A DNA stretch of 64,000 bases from Mangifera indica (GCF_011075055.1 NC_058143.1:13221057-13285056), one strand, 5' to 3'. Positions 1 through 12,413 are shown, counted from the stretch's first letter. The notes: generated by a model not told the origin, from the sequence alone. Numbers and translations are program-made.

Positions 1-1518
1 GCAAAGAAGGTAATTGCTTGTCTTGACCAATGTTACAACTTATTTCTAGAGTACTTTGTTGGTTTTCTTGATAGTAGAGTTTATAAATCTGACTTCTTTG
101 TCTGATTGATGCCAGCCTGAAGATTGGGATGACAAAGAATATATTCCTGATCCTGAAGACAAGAAACCAGAGGTAAAAAAACCCAAAGTGCATCTTATGC
201 TAATTTACATGAGTTTGCATGATTATATTATGCATCATCTTACCATATGTTTTGTCTGTAATATTCTAGGGTTCTGATGACATTCCAAAGGAGATACCTG
301 ATCCTGATGCCAAGAAGGTAATCATATGTATTTCAAGTTCTTTCAAAAATTATCCCTTTGCTTTCTTAAGACTGGAACTGATTAGGAAGTTGCAATGTAG
401 CCTGAGGATTGGGATGATGAGGAAGATGGTGAATGGACTGCCCCAACCATTGCCAACCCTGAGTACAAGGGCGAATGGAAGCCAAAGGTTAGGGAACTTG
501 TAGATTGATTGAAGCATTCAAGATTGATTGTTAATTTTGTTTTGTCTTAATCTTGCTTTGGCTATCTGCAGAAAATCAAGAACCCCAACTACAAGGGAAA
601 GTGGAAGGCACCAATGATTGACAACCCAGGTTTGTTTTTCTTTCAAATTGTTTCATACCTTTGTATCAATTGTAATTACTAAGAGGATAGTTTGTAATTC
701 CGATTATGGATTTGAATTTCCTGTAGAGTTCAAGGATGACCCAGATCTTTATGTGTACCCCAATTTGAAGTATGTTGGCATTGAGTTGTGGCAGGTAACT
801 TTATCTACTGTCTTCTCATAAATAATTCTAATGTTGTTAAAACATGCATATCAACTTCTGACAAGGTTGATGCATAATGTGTCAGGTGAAATCTGGAACC
901 TTGTTTAACAATGTTTTGGTTTGTGACGACCCTGAGTATGCCAAGCAGCTGGCTGAAGAAACATGGGGAAAGTACAAGGATGTATGTTGCTATTTCCTAT
1001 TAAAAGACAAAATTTCTTAATAGTTTTTTTTCTTAGTTGTTGATGCGATCTATTGATTATGCAGGCTGAGAAGGCAGCTTTTGAAGAGGCCGAGAAGAAG
1101 AAAGAGGAGGAGGTATATTTTTTAATTTGGATATTTGATGTAATTTTATTGATCCCTTTTTTGTTGCATCTGTTTCTTAACTTGCTGGATTATGGTTTGT
1201 TCAGGAATCAAAGGATTCACCTGATTCCGATGTAAGCCTACAAAACTCATCATCTGATGTTTTCTTACATAATGACATTTCTTCAGCCCCCAATCTTAAT
1301 CCTTTAATTTATTGTTATCAGATTGAGGATGAAGACGAAGGCGATGATGAAGATGATTCCGACTCTGAAAAGAAATCTGAATCAGACTCAGCTGACAAGA
1401 AGGATGAGGATGTTCATGTAGTCATTCTAGCTCTAATAATTCTTCCGAATAACCTTTTAACATTTATGGCACACGTATTAATGAGCTTCTTTCTATTTAT
1501 TTACAGGATGAGCTGTAG
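1..1518 (+). CDS. CRT: Calreticulin, 3' part (5' end outside window)
   Basis: ER-lumenal calcium-binding lectin chaperone. Eleven exon pieces can be joined in frame: 1-9, 116-172, 270-317, 401-487, 572-629, 727-794, 886-981, 1065-1112, 1205-1231, 1322-1417 and 1507-1518. All inner junctions are GT-AG. The P-domain repeats are visible ([19 protein letters not shown], then the DDIPKEI and DDEEDGEW units and the [14 protein letters not shown] type-2 repeat). The end of the globular domain ([17 protein letters not shown]) follows, then an acidic Asp/Glu-rich C-domain and a terminal HDEL retrieval signal. The acidic tail and the type of repeats fit the CRT1/CRT2 class rather than the basic-tailed CRT3 class or calnexin, because no membrane segment follows. 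The last exon is only 12 nt, so HDEL itself is divided by an intron after its His codon. The N-domain and signal peptide lie before the window. Confidence 0.95.
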
Positions 1519-2378
1519 GCGAGAGAAGTACAACAATTGTCTGATAAAAGAAAGTTTGGAGATTAGCTTGGGCATGAAGTAGGTCGGAAAGTTTTTCCCT
1601 CTTTTTTATTTGATGTAGGGATTTTTTTCCTTATTAATGTCGCAAAAGGGAAAGATCTTGAAGGCTGCACTGTAAAATAGTGTGGTCTGATAGCTTTTAC
1701 CATGATTTTAACTGAGTCGATTGAAACTGGAGTCCAATATTACATATGCAATCCTAATTGCTTAGTGGTCCCGTTTGTTCTTTTAACTTCGTTAGTCAAA
1801 CGATTACTTGAATATGTGGAGGTGATTGAATGCTATCCTTGGCTCTGTAGTACCCACTGTTAATGGTGAACTCAACACATTAAATAAAGCTTGTGGTGGG
1901 TAAGTGGGTGCATTTTGATTCTCCCTATACAGGGGCCGGGATTAATGAAGTTATTCATAACTATAATAGGGATCGGACTGAATAAATTATTATTTTAATG
2001 ACAATGGAGAAAAGGTGGGATATTCTGACGCATCATGAATTCACATGGAGAAAACAAAACAATCAGATTTAATTTAAAATTTTGTCAAAGTATACGTAAA
2101 AATAAGGATTAGAAGAGGATTAAGAAAACAAAAACTAATTTGCTAATCATGGCATTACCCAATCATTTATGTGCATGTGGTAAGTCGCTAAGAGGAGATT
2201 TCATCACCACCTATGCAAGGAATATTTGGACTGCATGTCTACTCACAGAGGTGTTAATTGAGTGTGATGTTTCCGAAAATGGTTTGGCTTGTGCTATCAT
2301 ATGTGCACATAAAATCTTTACAACCAAGATACAAGTCAATCTCCTTTGTTATGGTCCTAACATTCTAACTATATTAAT
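1519..2378. other. Calreticulin 3' UTR and spacer
   Basis: The first 200-300 bases after the stop are presumably the 3' untranslated region. The rest is AT-rich spacer in which I see no gene. An open frame over 2140-2565 is carried partly by simple repeats and has no recognisable protein features. Confidence 0.6.
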
Positions 2379-2404
2379 CTCTCTGTCTCTGTCTCTCTCT
2401 CTCT

Positions 2405-2495
<91 letters not shown>
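2379..2495. repeat. Compound microsatellite (CT)n(CA)n(TA)n(GA)n
   Basis: Four dinucleotide tracts follow each other directly: CT/GT-interrupted CT (about 2379-2405), CA (to 2420), TA (2421-2458) and GA (2459-2495). The outer CT and GA tracts are reverse complements, and TA is self-complementary, so the whole block can fold into one hairpin. Confidence 0.95.
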
Positions 2496-2499
<4 letters not shown>

Positions 2500-3148
2500 A
2501 TGGCTTTGGATTCAATGAGCTTTAGACAGCAGTTTTTACAATTAATTTACACTAAAATTTCATAATCAATCGACTTAAAGAAATTATACCAAAATATTTA
2601 TAAAATGTATCTGAATCTTCAAACAGATTCTAACATTCGAGAAGGAACAACATAAGATATCATGTATTCTGAGCTTCGATTGCTAGGATGGCTGATGTCA
2701 GGTTCTTTTTATGTTTTCGGATCCAATGCCAATCTATATGAAGATAATTGCTGTCTGCTAAGAATGGAAGCAAAGTAATTCTTCTCAGGAAGAATCTTAG
2801 GAAATGGTTATGGTACTCAAGGGTAATTCTTCTCAGTGCGAGATTTCTACTTCTGCAAAAAGTCCTTTTCAGAACATCAAATAAGAGTGTTGAATATTCT
2901 TAAATATTCAACATGGAAGTCTATTAATCAGTAAGTAAAACATGCAAGATGATTTATTTGCATTAAACATCTCAAAGTCTTCTGAGAAATATGAACACTT
3001 AAAGAAACCCATCTAAGAAAACTGTCATTACACAATTATAGTTCCACCAAAAACAACAGGACCAGCTTTTCTATATTTTATGAACTAAGGGATTGGGTTC
3101 TTTACGTATATGAATAATCATTACACTATACTGAGATATCACAGTTAT
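2496..3148. other. Spacer and likely 3' UTR of the minus-strand gene
   Basis: No coding signal seen. The part next to 3149 is probably the 3' untranslated region of the ASG1-like gene. Confidence 0.5.
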
Positions 3149-5417
3149 CTATAACTCCCTAAATTCTTTCTCTCCTTCACTTGTACACCAAGACCAGCTA
3201 TTCTGTCCATGCTGGTGGTGGTGGTGGTCGTTGGCAGTGCCATAATCATAATAATTTAGTGGGATTTCATTGGTAACTTGAGGTGACAACGCTGCAGAAA
3301 TAGGCTGCGGAATCTCAGTAACCAGAGATGTCATCCGAGGTTGAATAATTGGGCCTGCAGCAGCTTCATTTGAAGTCTGATTAGCACCCAAATCAATAGG
3401 CACACCAACAGGCACGTTTTGTCCATAGATTGTGTTGTTTGTGGCATTTGTGTTACAAAAAAGGTTGTTCCAGTCAGTGGACTGACTGCTTATCGCCTCC
3501 ATAGTTGCTATATCAGGGTAATCCGGCTGTGCATCACTCATCAACATCTTTTCGATGTGGTTTAGACACATGTCAGTGGTAAAATTGCGCCCGCAGCTGC
3601 TGCCTCCTTCGATGTAGCTGCTATTGTTAGGATAAAATACATCTGCTGGTGTGATTGAGGGAACAGGCATAACTCCTTGAACTTGATTACCAACGAAATT
3701 ATCTGCAAAACTGTTCACCCCTTGACCCCAGATTGTCATCATCCCTGGATTTTCGCCAAATTCCATTACTGTATTACAAAATTGAGTCAATGTACACCTC
3801 TACATACTAAAATTGCAGTGAACAGAATCAGTGCAGAACATTAACCTGAATCTGGTGAAGCTAATTCAGTAGCACTTCGTCGCGGCATGATAATTTGCTG
3901 ATAAGATGGACCTTGTTGAGCAACATATGGTATAATTTGCTGATAAGGTGGATCTTGTTGGACAACATATGGTTTAATTTGCTGATAAGATGGACCTTGT
4001 TGAGCAACATATGGTGTATTTTGAAGTTGTGCCAAAGTAAGTTGCAAAGCAGGGTTGAAATGAGGCCTTTGTCTATGAAAGCTGAAATTTATATCCATAG
4101 GCTCATATAGGCTTTGGTGACAAAAATAAGGAGACTTCAAACTTGGGAAAGGTCGACGACTTAATTCATTCAACCTGTCATCACATTGCAAAAGCTTCTC
4201 AAAGGGTTTATCAAGAACTCCTGGGGGAAATTTCAGGTAATGCCGCCTGAGAGTAGAATCAAATCATCAACAATAGAACATCAGCAACATCAAAATAACT
4301 AATTTCAGATGGAAAATTCAATCTAGTGAACAATCAAAGCTAGCATAATTTTTATGAGAATTTAATGCATAAATTGACCTCCAAATGGGAGCTTGCCCAT
4401 CTGTGAAATCTGCTGCTGCCTTCCAGTTGGTATGTTTTCTTGGCTGTGGATCAGTCTCATGGTGAAATGTAGGAGGGTTTTTCAACTGCCAAAAAATTAA
4501 AAGACATCAACAAAGAAAATCTACATTTATTAAACATATCAAATGTAGAAAGAAATAAACAAAAATATAACCTCAACTTCAAGAATTCCCGGTTCATTTT
4601 CATTCATTGTTGCTCTGATTGCCAATATATCACCCCACTGGATTTCAATCTTTCTCTTCAATGTCCTTTCTAAAAACTCCCACACCAGTTTCTTCTTTGC
4701 GTAGTAACACTTAGCCACTAAATCTCCTTCACGAAGGGACACTCTCTGCAAGAAAGTAGATCATAATGTTGGATGATAAATCTGTATCATATGTGAAATA
4801 TTGTAACATTAGTGTTACCTCCCATTTGCCGATTTTGAGGAAGCAGGCACTAAAGTTTGAAGCTTTCAACTTCTCGGTGAATTGTTGAGAAAAACAGTCA
4901 GTTTTTCTTGGCCTGCCCACAGCCCTATGACCAGACTGATGAAGCAATGCCACCTCTATTTGATAGATAAAAGATTGTGACTTTCTAAGTTTCAAGTGAA
5001 GTTCAGGATATGTGACGATTCTTTGCAAATCAAATGTCTGCAAAAATAAACTAAAGACATAAAAACAAAAAGAATGAAACTTTTCATCTTTGAACAAAAT
5101 TATTTTTCACTTGCTGACAAATATGCACATTTTTAGAAAACAAAAGCTAAAGAAAACCCTACAAAAACAAAAGAAAATGAAAGAAACCCAAGAAAGGAAA
5201 GAAACCGAAAGAGGAAAACCTGACGATAAGAGTACTTCATTTGCATGTCATGGAAGCTCTTTTCAGCCAAACGCTTATAAAGTTGGAGTTCTTGATCAGA
5301 GGAAAACCCCAAACCTGTAAATTTATCATCTCCATTGCCATTTTGTCCTTGTCCATCAAAAAAATATGGTGGTGGTGCTGGTTGTCTTGCATCACCTGAA
5401 ACACCATCCACCACCAT
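3149..5417 (-). CDS. ASG1-like plant-specific protein
   Basis: Six exons join in frame: 5417-5220, 5037-4819, 4745-4572, 4485-4379, 4246-3846 and 3768-3149. They encode about 572 residues, and all junctions are GT-AG. The start at 5417 lies in a strong CCATGG context. The conserved core covers exons 2-5. It includes a GRPRK motif, LKIGKWE, the segment EGDLVAKCYYAKKKLVWEF, an EIQWGDI motif, PQPRKH, DFTDGQAP and LLQCDDRLNELS. These match my memory of Arabidopsis ALTERED SEED GERMINATION 1 (At2g24100) and its paralogue At4g30780, linked there to stress and ABA responses. No enzyme signature is visible, and the molecular function is unknown. The C-terminal half is low complexity: three perfect-period 14-residue Gln/Pro/Tyr repeats and a late His run (HHHHQHGQ). 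Family assignment is from recalled similarity only. Confidence 0.75.
3890..4015 (-). repeat. Three in-frame 42-bp tandem repeats inside the ASG1-like gene
   Basis: Units at 3890-3931, 3932-3973 and 3974-4015 each encode a 14-residue block of the form PYVxQQxPxYQQI. The outer two units are nearly identical and the middle one has a few changes. The period is a multiple of three, so copy number can change without a frameshift. Confidence 0.93.
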
Positions 5418-5507
5418 GGTTGTTTTCTTATCTCCGTGTTTATAGCGTCGTTTACTCCACTGAGTTGAATTAAAGAAGAAGAAAGGAAAAAACGGAGAAG
5501 CAGCCTT

Positions 5508-5570
5508 CTTTATATAAGGACTTCATTTCACGTAAAATTCGGCTTGCGTAATCCATTCTTACACGTGGCA
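5508..5570 (-). promoter_or_regulatory. Promoter elements of the ASG1-like gene (TATA box, G-box/ABRE)
   Basis: A TATATAA-type TATA box lies at about 5510-5518 on the minus strand, roughly 95 bases upstream of the start codon. An ACACGTGGC G-box/ABRE core lies at 5561-5569, about 45 bases further upstream. An ABA-responsive element suits the recalled stress role of ASG1, but this link is inference. Confidence 0.6.
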
Positions 5571-6543
5571 AGCCCCGGATTAATCTCAGGTTTTTAAGAA
5601 AACAAAAACAAGTTTGAAGGAGGGAATAAAATATAAAATTAAAACAAATTTTGTTTTTTCAGGTTTTTCCACTTTGAATGTTTTAGTTTTATATTGCCGC
5701 GGTTAGCTTGTGTTCTAATGGCATTACAACTCTTTTTCTTTTGAAGTTACGTTTTCCATCCAAAATTCAAGAGCTGTATGGATTCCATTATTTTATCAAA
5801 CACATATTTATATATACTTACAGTAAAACACAATGTTTGAGAATTCTATTCAGAGATGGAGACATAGAGAATCAAGATTAGAATAGTAATAACATGAAAG
5901 AGGTCAGAAGAATACCAATGACGTATAGGAAGGTAAAGGTTGAAATAACAACAAAATCCCTCGACTCAGACGAAAACTTTTAGAACTTCAAAGAAGGTTA
6001 AATTACTCTCTTTGACCCCCTCTCTTAAATTCTAATTCTAATGGTTCAGGTAAACTAAATTTATAATATATTTACTATGTATTTTATTCGACTAATCAAT
6101 CTTCCATCCTCCGAGGTCCTGTAATAACCCATAAAAATGACAGGATTTGAAAAAGCATGGATTCGTGTGTTATACCTTCGTGTTTGACGTGTGAGAGGTA
6201 AATGGTAAGAATTTACAAAGAAAAATCATTAGAATTTAGCTCACCCGAAGTGTTTGAATTTTTTTATAAGTAATGTTATATATATATTTTTATATACAAA
6301 TAACAACGTGTTATTATATGATTAGACAGTTGAAAATTAAGAATAAAACAATACCTAATTATAAGATGATATATCATTATTTATACACAAAATTATATAT
6401 GTAATATTATTATTTTTTATATGTAGTATGAATAATATTTCTATATAAGTTGAGAAAACAATATATTTTCTGTGAAAGTTTATACCTTTAAGCGGTTTTT
6501 TGATCTACCTTTATATTATATTCTAGGGTTGACAAAAAAAGTA
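5571..6543. other. Gene-free AT-rich spacer
   Basis: No supported coding region. It contains one AT-rich hairpin element (listed separately, about 6271-6415) and otherwise unassigned sequence up to the Mutator-type element. Confidence 0.5.
6271..6415. repeat. AT-rich hairpin MITE-like element, copy 1
   Basis: Imperfect inverted repeat. A TATATACAAATAA-type arm and a TTATTATATGATTAGA segment are followed by an AAATTAAGAATAAAA centre. The complementary CTAATTATAAGATGATATATC segment closes the hairpin. The same architecture recurs at least six more times in the window. Confidence 0.6.
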
Positions 6544-6552
6544 TATAGTAAA

Positions 6553-7409
6553 GGTCAAAAGACTTCTTCCCACCTAAGATATAGTAAAATTTTAAATTCA
6601 TACTTTTTGACTTTTAAAAATCCAAATATACATCCATCATCCAAAATCTATTAAATTTTTCTATTAGAGTTAAAAGTAAAGTCGTTATTTTATCAGTAAT
6701 GTTAAAAAAATTATAATTTTATCTTATTTCTCTCTCCAAGTTTTGAAAACTAACAATTTTATCCTTATCTAAACATTTCAAGTTTTAAAACCTAACTATT
6801 CCCCCCCCCCCCCCACACACCTAGGTTTCTTTCTTCTTCCCTCTTTGGCACCACTTTGTCACCGACAACTTCCTCTTTCCACCCTCACCGTCGGAATCTT
6901 TCGATCAACCACCCTGGAAGCTTGTGCGATGAAGAGAAGAGACTTTTCATCATCTCTTCCAAGACAAAAAGATAGATGAAGAGATGCATCTCTTCATCGA
7001 ACGAAGAGACGATGTCTCTTCGTCAAACAACCTCCCATGATGGTTGTCCAAACAATTCCAACAGTAAAGATGGGAAGAGGAAGGTGTTGATGATGGAGTG
7101 GTGTTGGAGAGGGAAAGAAAAGAAAAACATAGGGGGGGGGGAGAATTGTCATTTTTAAAAAACTTGAAATGTTTAGGAAGTACTGAAGTTGTTAGTTTTC
7201 AAAATTTAGGAAGGGAAATGAAATAAAATTAAAATTTTTTAAATATTACTAGCAAAATGTTGGTTTGACCCTTGATTCTAATAAAAAAGTTTAACAAATT
7301 GTAAGAGATAAACAGGTGTTTGAGTTTTTGAAAGGTGGAGGGTATGCGTTTGTGATTTCACTGTATCTTGGGGGGGGGGGGGGGGGGGGGGGGAATAACT
7401 CTTTTGGCC
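6553..7409. mobile_element. Mutator-type fold-back MITE (857 bp) with 9-bp target duplication
   Basis: The element begins GGTCAAAAGACTT and ends in the near-complement CTTTTGGCC. It is flanked by the perfect 9-bp direct repeat TATAGTAAA (6544-6552 and 7410-7418), the duplication size typical of Mutator-like elements. Nearly the whole element is one diverged inverted repeat with arms of about 425 bp. Matching blocks include TTTTGAAAACTAACAA at about 6743 against its complement near 7190-7205, and TAAACATTTCAAGTTTT near 6770 against about 7155-7175. The centre is the 24-nt perfect palindrome around ATGCAT at 6975-6998. Homopolymer runs occur in the arms: 14 C at 6801-6814, about 10 G at 7132-7141 and 24 G at 7370-7393. 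No transposase frame is seen. A short frame at 6976-7158 is arm sequence only. Confidence 0.88.
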
Positions 7410-7500
7410 TATAGTAAATTTATATTCTAATATTCTCGGGAAAATAAAAAGGGTTTTGATCATAAAATTGGATAAGCATTGCATAAATATTAATTACTTA

Positions 7501-7527
7501 ATATATATATATATATATATATATATA
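7501..7527. repeat. (AT)n microsatellite
   Basis: Uninterrupted AT dinucleotides, about 13 units. Confidence 0.95.
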
Positions 7528-7834
7528 GTATAATTTATAATTTATTTCTCTAAAATGGACTAAAGAGAGAATGAATATAATTGGAAGCAGCCACCAAGGT
7601 TATAACTTTGCAAATAAGCAGCGGTCTATCGGCATTTGATGCCTCTCTTGCTTGATTATGATTAAAAAACTTGTTCAAGAAAAAGCATATATAAACAAAG
7701 AATATAACAATTTTTTTATTATTTTTTCTTGGCCAAGGATTATCATATGAAGTAACATCCCATTTTATAATTAAAGTTTCAATTATATAATTAAAGAGTA
7801 TTTTTATTTTAAATATTATAATACTTTCATTAAC

Positions 7835-8013
7835 AATAAAATTATACGTGCGTTATACGTGCATATTTTTTTATACATAATTTAGATACATAAATAATAT
7901 ATCATCTTGTGATTAGATTATTTTAAATTAAAAATAAAATAACGTTAAATTATATTATGACACATCATCTATTTATCTAAATTATATATAAAAAATTTAT
8001 ATGCATAACATTA
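7835..8013. repeat. AT-rich hairpin MITE-like element, copy 2
   Basis: Arms read TATACATAATTTAGATACATAA and, on the far side, its complement ending TCTAAATTATATATAAAAAA. The inner part has ATATATCATCTTGTGATTAG and an AAATTAAAAATAAAATAAC centre, as in the other copies. Confidence 0.65.
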
Positions 8014-8307
8014 CTTCTTGAGTTAATGTGTTTTGTATAATTGTAATGAGGTTGGTGGGTATTATATGTACGTAAGGTTTCAACCAGAAATAGAAGTGGA
8101 TAATTAACAAAAATAGAGGATTAACATGTACCCAACTTGATAAGGAATTTGTAATTAAATTAAATTAATTTCAAGATAATTCAGATAATCATTTAACTTG
8201 ATCTCATCTTAAATTCATTTGGAGGGAGGGAAATAAATAATTATTATCTTTCTTTTGTTCATTATTTGACTATAATCTCAATTAAAAGAAATTTATATTA
8301 CTATGTT

Positions 8308-8460
8308 CATTAATTTTATTTTTTTATATACAAATGTAATAATTAAGTGTCACGTATTATTATATATTTGAATAATTTTAAAATAAAAATAAAATAATAT
8401 TTAATTTAATTATATAAAAAAATATAATTATATAATTAAAATTGTGTATATATAATAATT
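8308..8460. repeat. AT-rich hairpin MITE-like element, copy 3 (degenerate)
   Basis: Same order of arm, TTATTATATATTTGAATAAT and AAAATAAAAATAAAATAAT centre, but more diverged than copy 2. Confidence 0.5.
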
Positions 8461-11395
8461 TTTTTAAATATTATGGTGAGGTTGTCTTTGAGCCGATCTT
8501 GATCTCCCTCCAGGTTTGATCAAAGGCAGGCCATCTACGCCGTACCAAGGGACTAAGAGTCCATAATCTCATTGTCTTTGGGATAGATGTGTTCACTTAA
8601 TTAATATAAAAAGATTGACAAAATGTTGAGGTGGACGTGAGGTGGCAATGTGATTAATGACTTAAATTAAAACACATGCCAATTAATGTTGAAGAGGGAG
8701 GGTAAGTTGACTATGATTCATTTACCTTAATTAATTAATAAACTAGGTGGGTTGTCAAGCAAGACCAGAACCAATGGAGATATACGCCGTCCCCAATTCT
8801 CCATGATGTCAGGACTAATTATAGACATATATTTCGCATGAGTTTGAGTCAAAATTAAGCATTAATCTATTAATTTAATTTGTACTCCTTTACCGACCAA
8901 AGCAATGTTTGGAGAGTGTAAAGTTAGTGCATGGCACTGGCTCGGCTGCTAAAAGAGCTCCAATATAATGGAGGAGAATGCAGAATTCAGGTGCTTGCTA
9001 TTCTGATAAAGAAGGGTAAAGCAATCTCCATTTTTATTGCTTGCACCACTTCTCACATTGGTGTTATTTCATGGGAAGAAATTCAGAATCAAGAAAGAAG
9101 CATTTATGAAGAAAACAAAAAGAGGAAGACAGAAGAATATGGGGAAGAAATAAAAAAGAAACCCTAATTTTTTTACTATATTTTAGTGCTGCATTTACTT
9201 TTCTCATAACCAAATATTTTATTATATAAGGCTTTAATTGGCTTGGAATATTGGATTTGGAAATTTTGTTTTATTCTTCAAATTCTTTCGACTATTTATA
9301 ACTAATATTGGTCACGAAATCTTCTAACCTTTTTGATTATGTAATGACTAATTGTGAAAGAATTAATTATTTATTCTCTTCTGTTGCATTTAATTATCAT
9401 TAACATAATTTTCTTGTTCTTGTCTAAAACTTCACATGAATACCATAACTTTTACATATTTAGGGTTAAATGCAAAAGAGATGCACACAATTTTAACAAA
9501 AATAAAACTATGATTCTATGACCATTTGATTATAGTGCTCCTGTGACAACACAATATTGGTGAAGAGTTGAAAGGTCTTTTTTTTTGTTAACCCGAGGAA
9601 CCCTTGCAGTAAACCACAAGGGTTTGTAATTACCTAGACCTTCAATTACGGGCTAGACAAGTCAAGAGTAAACTTTATTAAAGTATATCAAGTTAGAGTC
9701 ACTTAAATTTTGAATGTTTGCAAATGACTCTTGACCTTTTATCACTTAGGCTAACCTCTGTGGTTGAGTTGAAAGGTCTTAACCTCGAGAAATCAACACT
9801 TTATGTCAACTTATGGGTTTGGTTTTCAAGGTTGTTACATCTATTGAAGTTGTTTATAGCACCAACGCATGACGATATTGAATTAATAGTATCCATATAA
9901 TGAGAGGCTTGCTCCTTGTGTTGAGAGATGGTATCCACCAATTGTCGTTCTGGCTTTGAGTTCAACAACTTGAGTTACATGTAGTTGCATGGGGAGCCAA
10001 CATGTGATGACAATGGATAAATGTTATGTGCTTTATAGGAGTCTTGCTCCATGTGTTAAAAGGACATTATTTGTCAAAGTGTGTTCGACCACTTTCTCCC
10101 AAGAGACTCAATTGACATTTAAGTGGTCTCACGTTAGGGTAACTTAGGCCACTTAACTTATCATCGACACGTCTTGAGCTATCGTGTAGTTTTTTTAATG
10201 CCTTGAAGGACAATTGTAGGTCTAGGACATGTTAGTTGTCATCTATGAGCTTGGGCCCTATGCTCAAAAGCACCTTATTATTGTCTCCACTAGGGGAGCC
10301 ATCAATAGGAGGCAGTAGGTTTAGGGCTTGTTACACACTAGAGAAGATTCATGATCACTTACCTATAGGCATTTTGTCCTTATTGTTGCTAGTAAGAACA
10401 AGTGATAGTTATATAAGAAGTTGGTGTTTTTATTGTGACTGATCATTGTAGAGAGACTAAGGCTCTTAATGATGATGATGCTATTGGGGTGGGATGGTAT
10501 ATTTATTTGTTGACATTCGTAAAGTTGCCAATGGCTATGTTTGGTTGTGCAACCATACTAGATGTTGACTACTACATTTCAATTGTTGGGGTTAGGTGAT
10601 TTTCAAATGGTAGGACTAGGTCGGTCCAAGGGAAATGATGTTCCAGATAGAGTATTGGAAGATGTTATGTAAGATATTGACACCTTACTATAGCATAAAA
10701 ATATTTGTCGATAAGATTTATTGTCACCAACTGAAAGTACACTATATAGAGCCTTGCACAAGTGAGGCTTTGATACTCATGATTAAAATTGTGAGATAAT
10801 TCTATTATTCACTATGTATAACAATTATATAATTATGAATATAAACGAATAATAATAACAATAAGAAAGTTCTTACTGTGGTTCGAATCATTATCCACTA
10901 TTCTAAAGTCTATGTCCAAGACTATATTATTTGTCTTTGGAAAAGTGTTTTGGCACAATTTGCATACTAATTATAAGAAAATATTATGTATCTAAGATTT
11001 CTAATAAATTTTTAGAGTCTATCTTTTCATGTCTCTCCCTCAGTATAAATCTTTTATATTTATAAAACAAAAAAGTATAACTACATGTAAATATTGTATC
11101 TAAATGTTCTCATGTCAGATATAATTATCAAGATTTATTTATATTCTAAATTGTATAAATACAAGATAGTTATATTGATGACATTATGTCAATTTGGTTG
11201 AACATCATAATTCTCCTTTACATATACAAAATGAAAAGAAAATAATCGGAGAGATGTTGAGAAGTTCAATTTACATTTAAACTAATGAGTGGTGATTGTT
11301 CTAAATAATCTCATATATGTAAAATTCTATTTACATTTAACTTGATATGCGGTAGATATGCCTAGTCGTTATCCTTAAAACTATTGAGTATTTAT

Positions 11396-11401
<6 letters not shown>
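8461..11401. other. Spacer without a supported gene
   Basis: Several short open frames occur (for example 8931-9167, 9718-9900 and 10236-10442). None shows a recognisable domain, splice-compatible neighbour or good start context. A segment around 9560-10740 has a less AT-rich composition and may be a decayed mobile element, but I find no terminal repeats or pol motifs. Confidence 0.4.

Positions 11402-11448
<47 letters not shown>
11402..11448. repeat. (TA)n microsatellite
   Basis: About 23 uninterrupted TA units. Confidence 0.97.
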
Positions 11449-11450
<2 letters not shown>

Positions 11451-12413
11451 ACAGAGGAACATAAAGGCCGGAACACTCAATATTAGAGTATCAGTGTGTA
11501 TATGCAAGCCACGCATAGGAACACACCATCATGAAAGAGACACTCAGATCAGTGAAGAGGCTCGAGAGGATTCTGAAAATGAAGGGAAGATAAGAAATGG
11601 TGAATAGGAGAGTAGAGTAGTGATGTTGTCAACAATGAAGGACGTCACCAACCCACTCTTTAACCGTCCAACCAGAGAGAGAGCCACCTCTTCTTTGTTG
11701 CTTTCTCAGCTACAATGAATATTTCTGAAGAGTGCCTCTGTCACCTGTCACTCTCTGCTTCCAAGACTTTTCTGTCTTTCTACTTTTTATTATATCCATT
11801 TTCCGCAGTTGATCTAGATTTTGTCCCGGAAATGGTTTTACCAGATTATATAACAGCCAAAGCCCTGAATAACAACGGGGATCAAGAGGAAACAGTAATC
11901 TTGCATCTTTTGTGAATCATTTGATTTTAAGCTTACTGTTAAAACCTTTTTATGGGATTTATTAAATTGCTTTTGATACTGAATCATAATTCAAAAGTTG
12001 AAGAAAGAAGGTAACATTAATCTTGTAAAGTAATTTTGTCCATAATCATCCCGTGTCATAAATTAAGACTTCTTTAGAAATAATGTAATCTTTCATTTTC
12101 ATAACTCCATTAAAAGCAACATGAATAATACAATATGTGAAGATGAATGATACGACAATAATTTTTTCCAAACTTTTGCTTTAAAGAATTAACATTACTG
12201 TTATTACAAATGGATGTTCTCAACTTTACATGACCAAAAAATGAATCATTGTGAATGTCTAGCATCCCTATGATGAACAAAATCTTGGATATATACATTG
12301 TGAGAACATTTAAATCATAATAAAAATCTGGGTCCTGGCATAATTAAAAAAGATGCCATACCTGGAGAACCAGAAAACAGAGTTTCTATACAGAATTTGT
12401 GGGGAAGAAGGGA
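11449..12413. other. Spacer downstream of LON1
   Basis: No supported gene. Bases just below 12414 are presumably the LON1 3' untranslated region. Confidence 0.45.

Noticed and set aside
2140..2565. 141-residue frame ending in His-Thr and Arg-Glu runs
   Set aside because: Its second half is translated microsatellite, and the first half has no splice or protein support.
8931..9167. 78-residue frame rich in Lys/Glu
   Set aside because: No similarity recognised, AT-rich surroundings, no promoter or splice evidence.
2379..11448. CRISPR-like or satellite array
   Set aside because: Only dinucleotide microsatellites and dispersed hairpin elements are present. No regularly spaced repeats occur, and the window is plant nuclear DNA.
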